This document shows, one piece after another, positions 14,893 through 25,146 of a stretch of 32,743 nt of DNA (position 1 is the first letter of the stretch; each line of letters starts with the position of its first letter). The translations under genes were made by a program, and so were the position numbers. Location: assembly GCA_913053845.1 (NCBI GenBank), contig CAJXGD010000027.1:1-32743 (forward strand), in the 5' to 3' direction. This stretch comes from an uncultured bacterium (lineage in GTDB: Bacteria > Bipolaricaulota > Bipolaricaulia > RBG-16-55-9 > DRJF01). Below the pieces are notes generated by a model that was not told the DNA's origin, searched no databases, and saw nothing but the letters and a program-made list of their open reading frames with translations.

Positions 14893-15473
14893 CAATTGCC
14901 TCCTCTCTGAGATGCTGTTGCTAATCGGTCCAGCCCGCTGGGCTGCGAGCGGAGCACCTGTTGCAAAGCCCGAAAGACCCCGGCGTAGGGATGGTCGGCC
15001 CGCTCCTGCTCCTCACTGAACATCTTGTCCAGTGCCGGCAAAAGAGCCTCCGCGATGAGCTCTCTGCTCAACTCTTCATCATGGCAAACGGCTAGAAAGC
15101 GCAGGATGACCGGTAGATGGTCCGGCAGCTCAGTCTCCCCTGCCATATCGAACCCCTGAGCGCGATAGCGCGCCTTGAGCTCCGTTAGAAAAACGGAGCG
15201 TTTATAGTTCTCACCCAGGAGGTAATAGCCCAAATGCAACGGGAAAGTTGTGTCCCAGTCGAAGGTGCCGGTGTAGAGCTCTTGCAAGCGGCCCAGGGGC
15301 ATCGTCTGGACCAAGCCCCGGAATTCGCCCAGCAGCAAGCGAGCCTCAAGCGGGACGAGCGCCTCGCAGGCCCGCACTGTATCAATCAGGCTGGCTTGGG
15401 GATAGTTCAGGATCTCAGCGAAGTACCGCAAGACGCGCCTTTCGTTGCTAGTTATATCGGTCATCGCCGACAT
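14892..15473 (-). CDS. narJ: Nitrate reductase assembly chaperone NarJ
   Basis: A 193-residue TorD/NarJ-type helical chaperone needed to insert the molybdenum cofactor in NarG; it is not part of the final enzyme. Family features are RVLRYFAEILNYP near the start, LYTGTFDWDTTFPLHLGYYL in the middle, and the DHLPVILRFLA segment. It is shorter than the E. coli protein (about 236). The ATG at 15473 follows the narH TGA by 2 nt with AGGTGG upstream; GTG codons at 15479 and 15482 are alternatives. Confidence 0.93.
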   Translation of the reverse strand: MSAMTDITSNERRVLRYFAEILNYPQASLIDTVRACEALVPLEARLLLGEFRGLVQTMPLGRLQELYTGTFDWDTTFPLHLGYYLLGENYKRSVFLTELKARYRAQGFDMAGETELPDHLPVILRFLAVCHDEELSRELIAEALLPALDKMFSEEQERADHPYAGVFRALQQVLRSQPSGLDRLATASQRGGN

Positions 15474-15475
15474 GC

Positions 15476-17002
<1,527 letters not shown>

Positions 17003-17100
17003 CGTCTTTACCTCCGACATTCAGTTGCGAGATAGGGGCCCAGTGTGCTACCGTTGGTTGAGTTCAGACGACATATTCTCTGAAACTGGAAGTGAAAGCG

Positions 17101-17340
17101 ATGCATCAAGCACGACAGCAGATTGCCCCTGGCATTGAAGCTGGGCCTGACCTGGTCTCCGGTACTCCGGTGTTGCAAGGAACGCGTATACCGATTTGGG
17201 CGGTGGTCCGGGCCTTGGTTGACTTGGGGAGCATAGAAGAGGTGGCTCGGTCCTATGAGGTCGAGCCGGAACAGATAAAACAGGCTCTCTCCTATACGGC
17301 GGACGTGCTCGAAGATATCCGTGTTGGGGTCCTGACCTAA
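17101..17340 (+). CDS. DUF433 family antitoxin-like protein
   Basis: A 79-residue protein with the DUF433 pattern: GTPVLQGTRIPIWAVVRAL, SIEEVARSYEVEPEQIKQAL, then an acidic tail. DUF433 proteins have a HTH-like fold and act as VapB45-type antitoxins when paired with PIN-like toxins. The partner begins 3 bp after the stop, on the same strand. A GTG at 17092 is an alternative start. The gene sits on the plus strand, opposite to nar transcription, between narG and narH. Confidence 0.88.
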   Translation: MHQARQQIAPGIEAGPDLVSGTPVLQGTRIPIWAVVRALVDLGSIEEVARSYEVEPEQIKQALSYTADVLEDIRVGVLT

Positions 17341-17343
17341 CCG

Positions 17344-17691
17344 ATGCACCTGCTGGTTGATCAGAACATCCCACCGCAAGTTGCTGACGAACTGGTGACC
17401 TTGAGGTATCAGGCCAGCCATGTGGGCCGCCTGGGCATGGCCCGAGCTGATGACAGTGAGATCATCCGCTACGCGGAAGTTCATCGCATGGTGCTGGTGA
17501 CGCAAGACCTGGGAATCGCTCTCAAAATGCCTCAGCGGCACTTCGGCTTGATCACCCTGCGCAAGGTTCCTGTTCCACAGATGGCAACGGCTATCAGCGA
17601 CATGTTGCAGGATCTGGCTGCCGCTGGCATCTCCCTTGAAAATGCCTTCATCACGATCGAGCCAGGGCGTTATCGCCTGCACGCTCCTTGA
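17344..17691 (+). CDS. DUF5615 PIN-like toxin (VapC45-like RNase)
   Basis: A 115-residue PIN-like protein: MHLLVDQNIPPQVADEL with the first acidic residue (Asp6), GMARADDSEIIRYAEV with a central acidic pair, and VLVTQDLG with a further Asp. This is the DUF5615/Mut7-C-like PIN group, expected to cut RNA with bound metal. It starts 3 bp after the DUF433 stop, forming a two-gene type II toxin-antitoxin operon. Its stop lies 22 bp from the narG stop. Toxic activity is inferred from the family and pairing. Confidence 0.85.
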   Translation: MHLLVDQNIPPQVADELVTLRYQASHVGRLGMARADDSEIIRYAEVHRMVLVTQDLGIALKMPQRHFGLITLRKVPVPQMATAISDMLQDLAAAGISLENAFITIEPGRYRLHAP

Positions 17692-17713
17692 ACGTTCCAT
17701 CTCTCGATTCATC

Positions 17714-20700
17714 TCACCACTCCAATTTGGACAGCTTGCGCACCACGCAGTAGGTGTCCCGGGTGAAGACGCCGATCGGCCCCCAATAGTTGAAGCCGTA
17801 AGTGAACTGAGCGTAGCCTCCGGCCAGCTCCACCGGGTTGATGCGCGTGCGGGTCAGGCTGTTATGGCCGCCGGCGCGTTTGCCGCCCCGCAGCTGCGAC
17901 TTGGGAATGTAGATCGTCCGTTCCACCGCATGGTAGTAGAGACAGGTCCCCGGCTGAACCCGCGAGCTGACCGCCACGCGGGTTACTACCACGCCATTAT
18001 CGTTGTAGACCTCCACCCAGTCGTTGTCTACCAGACCGATCTTTTCGGCCTCTTTATCGTTGATCCAGATCGGGTCCATACCGCGCGAGAGGGTGAGCAT
18101 CCGCAGATTATCTTTATAAGTTGAGTGGATGCCCCATTTGCCATGCGGGGTGATGTAGTTGAGCACCAGGGCCTGGTCATCTACCAGGCTCTTGACGATG
18201 TCCCCGGTCTGGCGCGGGTCCAGCTTGGGCTTGCAGGTCGGCAGGTGCTCGCCGAAGTCCAGATACCAGGGATGGTCAATGTAAAAGTGCTGGCGGCCAC
18301 TGAGCGTGCGCCAAGGGACCAGCCGTTCCACGTTGAGGCACCAGGCGGCGTAGGCCCGGCCGTCGTTGACGATGCCGGTCCAGCAGGGGCTGCCCAGCGT
18401 GCGGCGCACCTGACGGGTCAGATCGAGAAAGTTCATCCGCACGCCGCGATTCTCCTCGGCCAAGTCGGCCAAGGGCAGACCCACCCGCTCTTCCTCATGT
18501 TTATACGCCTCATAGGCCACCTCGCCGTTGGTCTCCGGGGCGAGATAGAGCAGCACGTTGGCCGCGTCGAGCGCGTCCTCCAAGCAGGGGTACCTCTGCC
18601 CGTTCCACTCCACGCAGCGCAGGCGGCGCGGATCGGGCGAGCCGCCTACCGGGTTTTTCAATAAATCATCGTAGAACTTCTTGATCGGAATGCGGACGCC
18701 GTTGCCGCCGATGCCATCCTCGCGAATCCGGGGGCCCAGCGAGATGAAGCGCTTATACAGATTGAGATAATCTCGCTCGGTGACCTTGAGGTGGGGCATG
18801 GTCACGCCGGGCAGCGGCTCGCACTCTCCGGCGCGCCAGTCCTTCGGTTCTGTCTGAGCCAGCTCGTCGGGCGTGTCGTGCAGCAGTGGCACGGTCACCA
18901 GGTCCTTGACCGGCTCCGGGAAGATCTGAGGAGCCAGCTCGCTGACCTTCTTGGCGAACGCTTTGAAAATCTCCCAGTCGCTCTTCGCCTCCCAGACCGG
19001 CGGGACCGCCTGGCCCAGGGGATGCACGAAGGAGTGCAGATCGGTGGTATTGAGATCATTCTTCTCATACCAGAAGGCCGCCGGGAGCACGATGTCCGAG
19101 TACAAGGCCGAAGAGTCCATGCGGAAGTTCAGATCTACGACTAGATCCATCTTGCCCCGCGGGGCCGGCTCACGGAACTTCACCGTCTTGACCCGTCCCT
19201 TGGCCTTCTCCTCAGCCACGATGTTGTCATGGGTGCCCAGATAGTGCCTCTGGAAGAACTCGGCCCCCTTGGCGCTAGAGGCCATGGCGTTGCCGCGCCA
19301 GATGATCCAGACCCGCGGCCAGTTCTCCGGTGCGTCCGGATCGTCCACCGCGAATTTGAGAGGCGCATGATCGTTCTGATGCTTATTCTTATCTCCAGAT
19401 TTTAGTTGCTCAACCACCCAGTTGACGATCTCCTCTTCGGTCTTCGCTCCGGCGGCCTGCGCTTCTTTGATGATCTCCAAGGGGTTCTTATTGAACTGGG
19501 GGAAGAAGGGCATCCAACCCAGCCGCACCGCCAGGGCTTCCAAATCTATGGCGTGGCCCTTGGCCCAGCGGGTCTTAGGCGGGACCGGGGCATATTCGGA
19601 AAAATCGCCCTCATAGCGCCACTGGTCGCTATGCACATAATGCCAAGTCGGGGTCTGCTGGCGGCGCGGTGGCTTGGCCCAGTCCAAGGCGAAGGCCAGG
19701 CTAGTCCAGGGGGCGATGAGTGTTAGTTTCTCTTGACCGACATAATGGTTCATCCCGCCACCGTTGCGCCCGCAGCAGCCACAAAGAATCAGGGCGGTGA
19801 TCGGGGCACGATAGGCCAAATTATTGTTGTACCAGTGATTGATGCTGGCCCCGATGATGATCATCGAGCGACCCTTGGTCACCTCGGCATTGGCGGCGAA
19901 CTCGCGTGCCAGGCGGGTGACCGTCTCGCGACCGATGCCGGTATATTTTTCCTGCCAGGCGGGGGTATAAGGCGCTTCGGCCTCGTAATTCTCCGGATAA
20001 TCGCCCGCCAGGCCACGGCCCACGCCGAACTGGGCGTTCAAGAGATCGAAGACGGTGGTCACGGCGATTCGCCCCTCGTCGGTCTCGACGTATTTGACCG
20101 GCACGCCGCGCTCATAGGTCTTGCTCTCCAGGAACTCATAGAACGACACTTGCACGACCTCATCGTGCCCCTCGAGAAAGCTGAGCGTCGGGGCGAGCGG
20201 GCTGTCGTCCAGCCCGTCCTCCATCTTGAGGTTCCATTGGCCCTGCTGCTCCTGCCAGCGGAAGCCCACCGTCCCTTTGGGCATGCGCGGCTCATCGCTA
20301 CGCTCGTCCCAAATGAGCAGTTTCCAGTCGCCATTTTCCGCGCCCTGATAGCGCTGCAAGCGATTGGCGCGCAGGAAGCGTCCGGCCCGATAGCCCTCTT
20401 CCTCCGGCTCCAGGGCCACCAAGAAGGGAGCATCGCTGTATTTCTTGAGATAATCCACGAAATAGGGCACCTGACGCTCGGCGTGGAACTCTTTTAAGAT
20501 CACGTGATTGATCGCCATCCACAGCGCGGCATCCTGCCCGGCCTGCACCGGAATCCACCAGTCGGAGTATTTGGCCACCTGGCTGAAGTCCGGAGCGATG
20601 ACCACGAACTTGGCCCCCTCGTGGCGCGCCTCGGCGATGAAGTGCACGTCCGGCGTGCGGGTCATATTGAGATTGGAGCCCATGGAAATGATGTATTTGG

Positions 20701-21388
20701 CATTGTACCAGTCGGCGCTCTCGCAGACGTCGGTCTGATCGCCCCATACTTCGGGAAAGGCGTTGGGCAGATCGGCATACCAGTCATAGAAGCTCATGTT
20801 CACCCCGCCGAAGAGCTGCAAGAAGCGCGAGCCGCCCGCGTATGACAGATAGGACATCGCCGGGATGGGCGAGAAGCCGAAGACCCGATCCGGCCCCCAC
20901 TTTTTGGCCGTATACAGACAAGCGGCGGCGACGATCTCCAATGCCTCGTCCCAACTGGCGCGGCGGAAGCCGCCCTTGCCGCGGGCTTTCTGGAAGCGGG
21001 TGCGCTTCTGCTCGTCTTCCACCAGCGAGGCCCAAGCTTCAATCGGGTTATCATGCTGAGCGCGGGCTGCGCGCCACAGATCCACCAGCGCGCCGCGAAT
21101 ATAGGGGTACTTGACCCGAATCGGGCTGTAGACGTACCAAGAGGCCGAGATGCCCCGTTGGCAGCCGCGCGGCTCGTAGGGGGGCAAGTGGGAGTCCAGC
21201 AGGGGATAGTCCGTCTGTTGCATCTCCCAGGTGATGATGCCATCTTTTACGTAGACGGCCCAAGAACAGCCGCCGGTGCAGTTGACTCCGTGGGTGCTGC
21301 GAACTACCCGATCGTGTTGCCAGCGATTGCGATAGAACTCTTCCCACTGGCGCGCTTTGGGGTCGATCAAATCCTGAATCCAGCCCAT
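17714..21388 (-). CDS. narG: Respiratory nitrate reductase alpha subunit (Mo-bisMGD catalytic)
   Basis: A 1224-residue molybdoenzyme that reduces nitrate to nitrite. The FS0 ligands are His33, Cys37, Cys41 and Cys76, with the same 4-4-35 spacing as E. coli NarG 49/53/57/92. The Mo-ligand Asp lies in YDWYADLP (201-208), followed by the typical [15 protein letters not shown]. No twin-arginine signal is present, so the active site faces the cytoplasm, as in classic NarG and unlike archaeal-type or many nitrite-oxidising enzymes. GGGAGG lies about 9 nt before the ATG. It follows the cytochrome c gene by 24 bp. The downstream partner narH is displaced by the toxin-antitoxin pair. Confidence 0.97.
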   Translation of the reverse strand: MGWIQDLIDPKARQWEEFYRNRWQHDRVVRSTHGVNCTGGCSWAVYVKDGIITWEMQQTDYPLLDSHLPPYEPRGCQRGISASWYVYSPIRVKYPYIRGALVDLWRAARAQHDNPIEAWASLVEDEQKRTRFQKARGKGGFRRASWDEALEIVAAACLYTAKKWGPDRVFGFSPIPAMSYLSYAGGSRFLQLFGGVNMSFYDWYADLPNAFPEVWGDQTDVCESADWYNAKYIISMGSNLNMTRTPDVHFIAEARHEGAKFVVIAPDFSQVAKYSDWWIPVQAGQDAALWMAINHVILKEFHAERQVPYFVDYLKKYSDAPFLVALEPEEEGYRAGRFLRANRLQRYQGAENGDWKLLIWDERSDEPRMPKGTVGFRWQEQQGQWNLKMEDGLDDSPLAPTLSFLEGHDEVVQVSFYEFLESKTYERGVPVKYVETDEGRIAVTTVFDLLNAQFGVGRGLAGDYPENYEAEAPYTPAWQEKYTGIGRETVTRLAREFAANAEVTKGRSMIIIGASINHWYNNNLAYRAPITALILCGCCGRNGGGMNHYVGQEKLTLIAPWTSLAFALDWAKPPRRQQTPTWHYVHSDQWRYEGDFSEYAPVPPKTRWAKGHAIDLEALAVRLGWMPFFPQFNKNPLEIIKEAQAAGAKTEEEIVNWVVEQLKSGDKNKHQNDHAPLKFAVDDPDAPENWPRVWIIWRGNAMASSAKGAEFFQRHYLGTHDNIVAEEKAKGRVKTVKFREPAPRGKMDLVVDLNFRMDSSALYSDIVLPAAFWYEKNDLNTTDLHSFVHPLGQAVPPVWEAKSDWEIFKAFAKKVSELAPQIFPEPVKDLVTVPLLHDTPDELAQTEPKDWRAGECEPLPGVTMPHLKVTERDYLNLYKRFISLGPRIREDGIGGNGVRIPIKKFYDDLLKNPVGGSPDPRRLRCVEWNGQRYPCLEDALDAANVLLYLAPETNGEVAYEAYKHEEERVGLPLADLAEENRGVRMNFLDLTRQVRRTLGSPCWTGIVNDGRAYAAWCLNVERLVPWRTLSGRQHFYIDHPWYLDFGEHLPTCKPKLDPRQTGDIVKSLVDDQALVLNYITPHGKWGIHSTYKDNLRMLTLSRGMDPIWINDKEAEKIGLVDNDWVEVYNDNGVVVTRVAVSSRVQPGTCLYYHAVERTIYIPKSQLRGGKRAGGHNSLTRTRINPVELAGGYAQFTYGFNYWGPIGVFTRDTYCVVRKLSKLEW

Positions 21389-21412
21389 CTGTTCTGCCTC
21401 CCTCTTATCTAT

Positions 21413-22267
21413 CTATTTTGATCCTCGTTTTACCAGGGACTGCCGTACCCCAGGCAGACGCCGCCGCCAGGTGAGTTGGGCCAGCACCAACAGCACGATC
21501 AGCCCGGCCAGGGACAAGAGAGCCAACTGCCCGATCGCCTGGGTGGGCCGCTGGGCTACCGCCCCCTTGAAGAAGGCCAGCAGATTGGCCTGCTCCTGCG
21601 GGGTGAGCGGCTCGGAGGCATAGATCGGCTTCATCGGCGGCACGTTCTGGGGCCAGGTGATCATCGCTGCTCCCAATTTGCCGTACACCAGGGTCAGGTC
21701 CGGTCCCAGCGCCCCGCCGCCCAGCGCCCCGATACCGGCGATGCTATGGCAGGCCATGCAGGAGAGACCGCCGTTCTGGAAGGCGATCGCACCGGTGAAC
21801 AGGTCCTTGCCGATGATCGGATTGCCGGTGGTCTCTGGGGCCTTCTTACCCGCCGGTAGCTGAGGCTTGGATGCTTGCGCCACGCTGGCCAAATAAGCGA
21901 TGAGCTCTTCGGCTTGGGCTTTGCTCAGCCCCAAGTTGGGCATGGGCACGTTGTTGTATTTCTTGAGTAATTTAATGGCAATGGGATCCTTCTCGGCCAG
22001 CATCTTGTCCGGCTCCAGCAGCCAGCGGATCAGCCAAGCACGCTTTCGCTGGGCGGTTACCCCCTTGAGGTCCGGGCCCACCCGGTCACCCTGACCGATG
22101 GTGTGACAGGCTGCGCATCCTTTCTGTTGGAACAGTTTCCCTCCCGCTTCCGGGGAGGGCCCTGGTGGGGCCGCGGCGAGCAAGATGGAGCCTGCCAAGC
22201 TCAGCAGCAGAGCCAGCAGCGCCATGGCTCTCCAGGGCTTGCCCGCTTTGATGCGACTTGTATTCAT
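21413..22267 (-). CDS. narC: Nar-linked di-heme cytochrome c (NarC-like)
   Basis: A 284-residue protein with a signal peptide (residues 13-33, LLALLLSLAGSILLAAA), two cytochrome c domains (CAACH at 51-55, CMACH at 170-174) and a C-terminal membrane helix (about 245-268) followed by basic residues. Topology places both hemes outside the cytoplasmic membrane. A di-heme c cytochrome heads the nar operon in Thermus (NarC), where it is needed for electron flow and enzyme assembly; the same position suggests the same role here. AGGAGG precedes the ATG at 22267. In-frame codons further upstream overlap the promoter and are rejected. Confidence 0.85.
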   Translation of the reverse strand: MNTSRIKAGKPWRAMALLALLLSLAGSILLAAAPPGPSPEAGGKLFQQKGCAACHTIGQGDRVGPDLKGVTAQRKRAWLIRWLLEPDKMLAEKDPIAIKLLKKYNNVPMPNLGLSKAQAEELIAYLASVAQASKPQLPAGKKAPETTGNPIIGKDLFTGAIAFQNGGLSCMACHSIAGIGALGGGALGPDLTLVYGKLGAAMITWPQNVPPMKPIYASEPLTPQEQANLLAFFKGAVAQRPTQAIGQLALLSLAGLIVLLVLAQLTWRRRLPGVRQSLVKRGSK

Positions 22268-22293
22268 TATGCTCCGCCTCCTGATCGTTACAA

Positions 22294-22323
22294 ATAATAA
22301 CCTGCCGAGATTAATTCGAGCAA
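22294..22323 (-). promoter_or_regulatory. Promoter of the nar cluster
   Basis: On the minus strand TTGCTC (22318-22323), an 18-bp spacer and TATTAT (22294-22299), giving a leader of about 20 nt before the narC ATG. No clean FNR-type TTGAT-N4-ATCAA site was found by eye. Confidence 0.5.
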
Positions 22324-22446
22324 GTTGCAGAGTACTGCCCAGGTTCGGCCGGACCAAGCCGGGCTACCGGCCAACCGGGCGATGCGGAGGGGGACTAGCA
22401 GTGAGGTAAATCGCCGTTTGGCCTGGTTGGCGTTGGTATACAGTCG

Positions 22447-22462
22447 TGCCGATCCATCGGCA
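22447..22462. terminator. Compact hairpin after the 112-residue gene
   Basis: TGCCGAT-CC-ATCGGCA forms 7-bp arms with a 2-nt centre, ending one base before the stop codon (22463-22465) of the minus-strand gene. The remaining 120 bp to the nar promoter contain several GC-rich dyads and no gene. Confidence 0.4.
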
Positions 22463-22801
22463 TTAGCCGTGGGGAGTAGTCACGATCAGGTCATGACGAT
22501 CGGAGGCGCGCCGCCGACCGATGCGCAGCGTTCCGATGGGCAATCGCCCGATCAGCCCTACCACCGCATCACAGCCGTCGATCCTCATGGTGATCAGTTG
22601 CTCCAAGCGAAAGTGCTTATGGTGGAGCAACCCTTCGATCACCGCCGGCTCGTAGCTGCTGACCCAAGCTAGGCGATCGCCGCCACTGAAGTGCAGGGCG
22701 GTCTCATTCTCCTTGGGGTCCGCGGTCGGGTCGAGGCGAATCGGTTGCCCTTGATATTTGCGCTCGATTTTATATCCACCAGAGCTCTTCACGGTGTTCA
22801 T
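22463..22801 (-). CDS. Hypothetical 112-residue protein
   Basis: Not recognised. The protein starts MNTVKSSGGYKIERKYQGQP and continues with ALHFSGGDRLAWVSSYEPAVIEG and a mixed alpha/beta-looking stretch (RLEQLITMRIDGCDAVVG). The C-terminal third is basic (TLRIGRRRASDRHD). No membrane segment or signal is seen. A plausible ribosome site (GTGAGGGA directly before the ATG) and a promoter 26 bp upstream support a real gene. It lies between mgtE and the nar cluster on the same strand, but has its own promoter. Confidence 0.6.
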   Translation of the reverse strand: MNTVKSSGGYKIERKYQGQPIRLDPTADPKENETALHFSGGDRLAWVSSYEPAVIEGLLHHKHFRLEQLITMRIDGCDAVVGLIGRLPIGTLRIGRRRASDRHDLIVTTPHG

Positions 22802-22826
22802 CCCTCACTTTTTTAAAGATGCAGCT

Positions 22827-22855
22827 ATCTTAGCAGCACCGGGCTGCTGCGGCAA
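22827..22855 (-). promoter_or_regulatory. Candidate promoter with a dyad in the spacer
   Basis: TTGCCG (22850-22855), a 17-bp spacer and TAAGAT (22827-22832) on the minus strand, 25 bp before the ATG at 22801. The spacer reads CAGCAGC-CCG-GTGCTGC, an inverted repeat centred between the two boxes. The same dyad may also be part of an mgtE terminator. Confidence 0.4.
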
Positions 22856-22886
22856 GCAAACCAAGATGAGAAGCTCTTTTTCATCC

Positions 22887-24182
22887 CTAGCCCAGCAGCA
22901 GCGTGCCCAAGCCCAGTAGGAAGAAGAAGCCGCAGATGTCGGTCACCGTGGTGAGCAGGATGGTCGCGGCCAAGGCCGGGTCGGCACCAAAGAAGCGCAG
23001 TCCCAGTGGGATCAGTGCTCCGGCCACCCCGGCCATGATCAGGTTGAAGAACATGGCCAAGGCCACCACCAGCCCCAAGAGGGCGCTGCCCTGCCACAGA
23101 TAGGTGATAGCAGCGACGATGCCGCCGATGAGCAGACCGTTCAACGTGCCTAATAAGATCTCCTTGCGCAGCACCTGCCAGCCGCTGCCTGGCTCGACTT
23201 CGCCCAAGGCCATCCCTCGCACTACCACCGTCACCGTCTGCGAGCCGGCGTTGCCTCCCTGGCCGGCCGCGATGGGCATCAAAACCGCCAGGGCAGTGAA
23301 CTTGGCGATGGTGCTCTGAAAGACTCCTACCACCGCGGCGGCGGCGAAGGCGGTCAGCAGATTGATCGAGAGCCAGGGCAGCCGGCGACGCAGCGAGGCA
23401 TACCAGGGGGAGAGGGCCCGCTCCTCGGGGAGCACCCCGACCAGCCGCTGCATGTCCTCGGTCTCCTCCTCGCGAATGACGTCAATCACATCGTCCACGG
23501 TGACGATACCCAGCAGGCGATCTTGGGCGTCTACCACCGGCAAGGCCAAGAAACCGTAGCGCTGGAAGAGATGAGCTACCTCTTCTTTATCGGTGTCATC
23601 GCGCACGCGCAGTACCTGGCGATCCATGATCTGCCGGATGGGCCGTTGTGGGGGCTGGATGATCAGCTCGCGCATGGAGAGCACCCCTTCCAGCCGGCCG
23701 GCCTGGTCCACGACATAGGCGTAGTAGATCGTCTCAACCTCATCGGCCAACTGTCGCAGCCGGCCGATGGCCTGCTGGGCGGTGAGCTGCTCCGGCAGCG
23801 CCACCACCTCCGGAGACATGATCCCGCCAGCACTGTCGGGCGGATAGGCGATCAGGCGACGCAGGGTGTGCGCCTCCGGCCGTTCCATCTCACCGAGCAG
23901 GGCGCTACGCGTGGCGGCGGGCAGCGAGCCCATCAGGTCGGCCGCCATATCGGGGGACATCTCCGCCAAGATCTGGGCCGCCTGGCTCTGGGGCAGTTGG
24001 GCCAGCAGCAGCGATGATTCTTCCGGCTCCATGTGATCGAGCACCTCGCCGGCCGCCTCCGGCGACAGCTCGGTGATGATCTGCGCCGACTCCTTTTGGG
24101 GCTTCTCGGCCAGCTCTTCGGCCAACTCCACCCGTTCGGTCTCATGGATCGGCTCAGCTCGGCTCTGCTGTTCTTTGTCCAA
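22887..24182 (-). CDS. mgtE: Magnesium transporter MgtE
   Basis: A 431-residue Mg2+ channel. The N domain has MgtE helical repeats (LSPEAAGEVLDHMEPEESS ... MSPDMAADLMGSLP). Two CBS domains follow (IMSPEVVALPEQ..., IRQIMDRQVLRV ... LLGIVTVDDVIDVI), then five membrane helices with the pore signature AAGQGGNAGSQT and the Asp-containing TTVTDICGF. A TTG start at 24182 is chosen because GGGAGGTGAT lies only 4 nt upstream. An ATG at 24317 would add 45 residues with no family similarity, covering that ribosome site. If the TTG start is right, the leader of over 100 nt could hold a Mg2+ sensor, but no M-box was recognised. Divergent from yebC. Confidence 0.92.
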   Translation of the reverse strand: MDKEQQSRAEPIHETERVELAEELAEKPQKESAQIITELSPEAAGEVLDHMEPEESSLLLAQLPQSQAAQILAEMSPDMAADLMGSLPAATRSALLGEMERPEAHTLRRLIAYPPDSAGGIMSPEVVALPEQLTAQQAIGRLRQLADEVETIYYAYVVDQAGRLEGVLSMRELIIQPPQRPIRQIMDRQVLRVRDDTDKEEVAHLFQRYGFLALPVVDAQDRLLGIVTVDDVIDVIREEETEDMQRLVGVLPEERALSPWYASLRRRLPWLSINLLTAFAAAAVVGVFQSTIAKFTALAVLMPIAAGQGGNAGSQTVTVVVRGMALGEVEPGSGWQVLRKEILLGTLNGLLIGGIVAAITYLWQGSALLGLVVALAMFFNLIMAGVAGALIPLGLRFFGADPALAATILLTTVTDICGFFFLLGLGTLLLG

Positions 24183-24289
24183 GGGTATCACCTCCCGGAT
24201 GATTCGCTGAACCACGGACGAGGGCAAATAGAAGATTCGCCCATACAGTGAGAAATAATCGTGTTTTGCCAGCTCGAGAGACCACCCTG

Positions 24290-24309
24290 CGGCCCGGCCG
24301 GCCGGGCCG
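24290..24309. repeat. 20-bp perfect all-GC palindrome
   Basis: The 20 bases are only G and C and read identically on both strands, with no central spacer. It lies between divergent mgtE and yebC, ending 2 bp before the yebC -35 box. It could be an operator, a methylation target or a hairpin in the mgtE leader. Confidence 0.75.
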
Positions 24310-24311
24310 GT

Positions 24312-24340
24312 TTGCAAGGGCGCAGTAAATATTCTAAACT
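24312..24340 (+). promoter_or_regulatory. yebC promoter
   Basis: TTGCAA (24312-24317), a 17-bp spacer and TAAACT (24335-24340), 20 bp before the yebC ATG; the short leader still contains the ribosome site. Confidence 0.5.
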
Positions 24341-24360
24341 TTTACTCGGAGTGATGCCAT

Positions 24361-25116
24361 ATGTCCGGACATTCAAAATGGGCCAATATCAAATACCGTA
24401 AGGGGCGCCAAGACGCGCTGCGCAGCAAGCAGTTCTCCAAGTTCTCGCGGGAGATCATCATGCTGGCCCGCCGGGAGCCCGACCCGGCAGCCAACCCGGC
24501 CCTGGCCGACACCATCGCCCGGGCGCGCGCGATCAACATGCCCAAGGAGAACATCGAGCGGGCCATCAAGCGGGCCACCGGCGAGCTGCCGGGGATGCAA
24601 TTCGAGGAGGCGACCTATGAGGGCTATGGCCCTCATGGGGTGGCAGTGCTGCTGCGAGTGGTCACCGACAACAAGAACCGCGCCGTGGCGGCGGTGCGCC
24701 ATGTCTTCGAACAGTATGGCGGCAGCCTGGAGGGCAAGGTGGCCTGGCTCTTCGAGCGCCGCGGGGTGATCACCCTGAACAAGGCCGCCCTGGGGGATCA
24801 TGATCCCGATGAGCTGACCCTGAGCGCCCTGGAGCTGGGGGCCCAGGATGTGGAGGACAAGGGGGAGGAGTTGGAGATCTATTGCACTCCGACGGAGCTG
24901 GCCCGGTTGCGGGCCGGCCTGGAAGAGTTGGGTGTCTCGGCCCAGAGCGCCGAGGTGAGCATGGTGCCCAAGACGACCGTCCCGCTGGAGGGCAAGGAGG
25001 CCACACACATCCTCAAGTTCGTCGACAAGCTGGATGAGCTGGACGACGTGCAAGAGATCTATGCCAATTTCGATATACCCGACGAGGTGCTGGAGCAGGT
25101 CGGGCAAGAAAACTAG
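24361..25116 (+). CDS. yebC: YebC/PmpR/TACO1 family protein
   Basis: A 251-residue member of the YebC family: MSGHSKWANIKYRKGRQDA at the start, NMPKENIERAIKR and YEGYGPHGVAVLL in the middle, and MVPKTTVPLEGKEA near the end. Family members act as DNA-binding regulators, and more recently as translation factors that help ribosomes through proline-rich stretches. Length and order are normal. GGAGTGAT precedes the ATG. It is followed 30 bp later by two outer-membrane-like genes and may be co-transcribed with them. Confidence 0.95.
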   Translation: MSGHSKWANIKYRKGRQDALRSKQFSKFSREIIMLARREPDPAANPALADTIARARAINMPKENIERAIKRATGELPGMQFEEATYEGYGPHGVAVLLRVVTDNKNRAVAAVRHVFEQYGGSLEGKVAWLFERRGVITLNKAALGDHDPDELTLSALELGAQDVEDKGEELEIYCTPTELARLRAGLEELGVSAQSAEVSMVPKTTVPLEGKEATHILKFVDKLDELDDVQEIYANFDIPDEVLEQVGQEN

Positions 25117-25146
25117 CCTAACTTAACCTGTGGGAGGCGATGAGCT

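Noticed and set aside
17008..17712. 234-codon minus-strand frame spanning the narG-narH gap
   Set aside because: It is antisense to the clear DUF433 and DUF5615 genes, has no family similarity, and its sequence is rich in His/Gln/Arg typical of a shadow frame.
19733..20497. 254-codon plus-strand frame inside narG
   Set aside because: Antisense shadow of a fully conserved molybdoenzyme; no ribosome site or recognisable domain.
21285..21388. Twin-arginine signal in NarG
   Set aside because: The N-terminus ([20 protein letters not shown]) has no RRxFLK motif or hydrophobic region.
24183..24317. M-box Mg2+ riboswitch in the mgtE leader
   Set aside because: Position would fit, but I could not recognise the conserved M-box core; only a covariance-model search could settle it.
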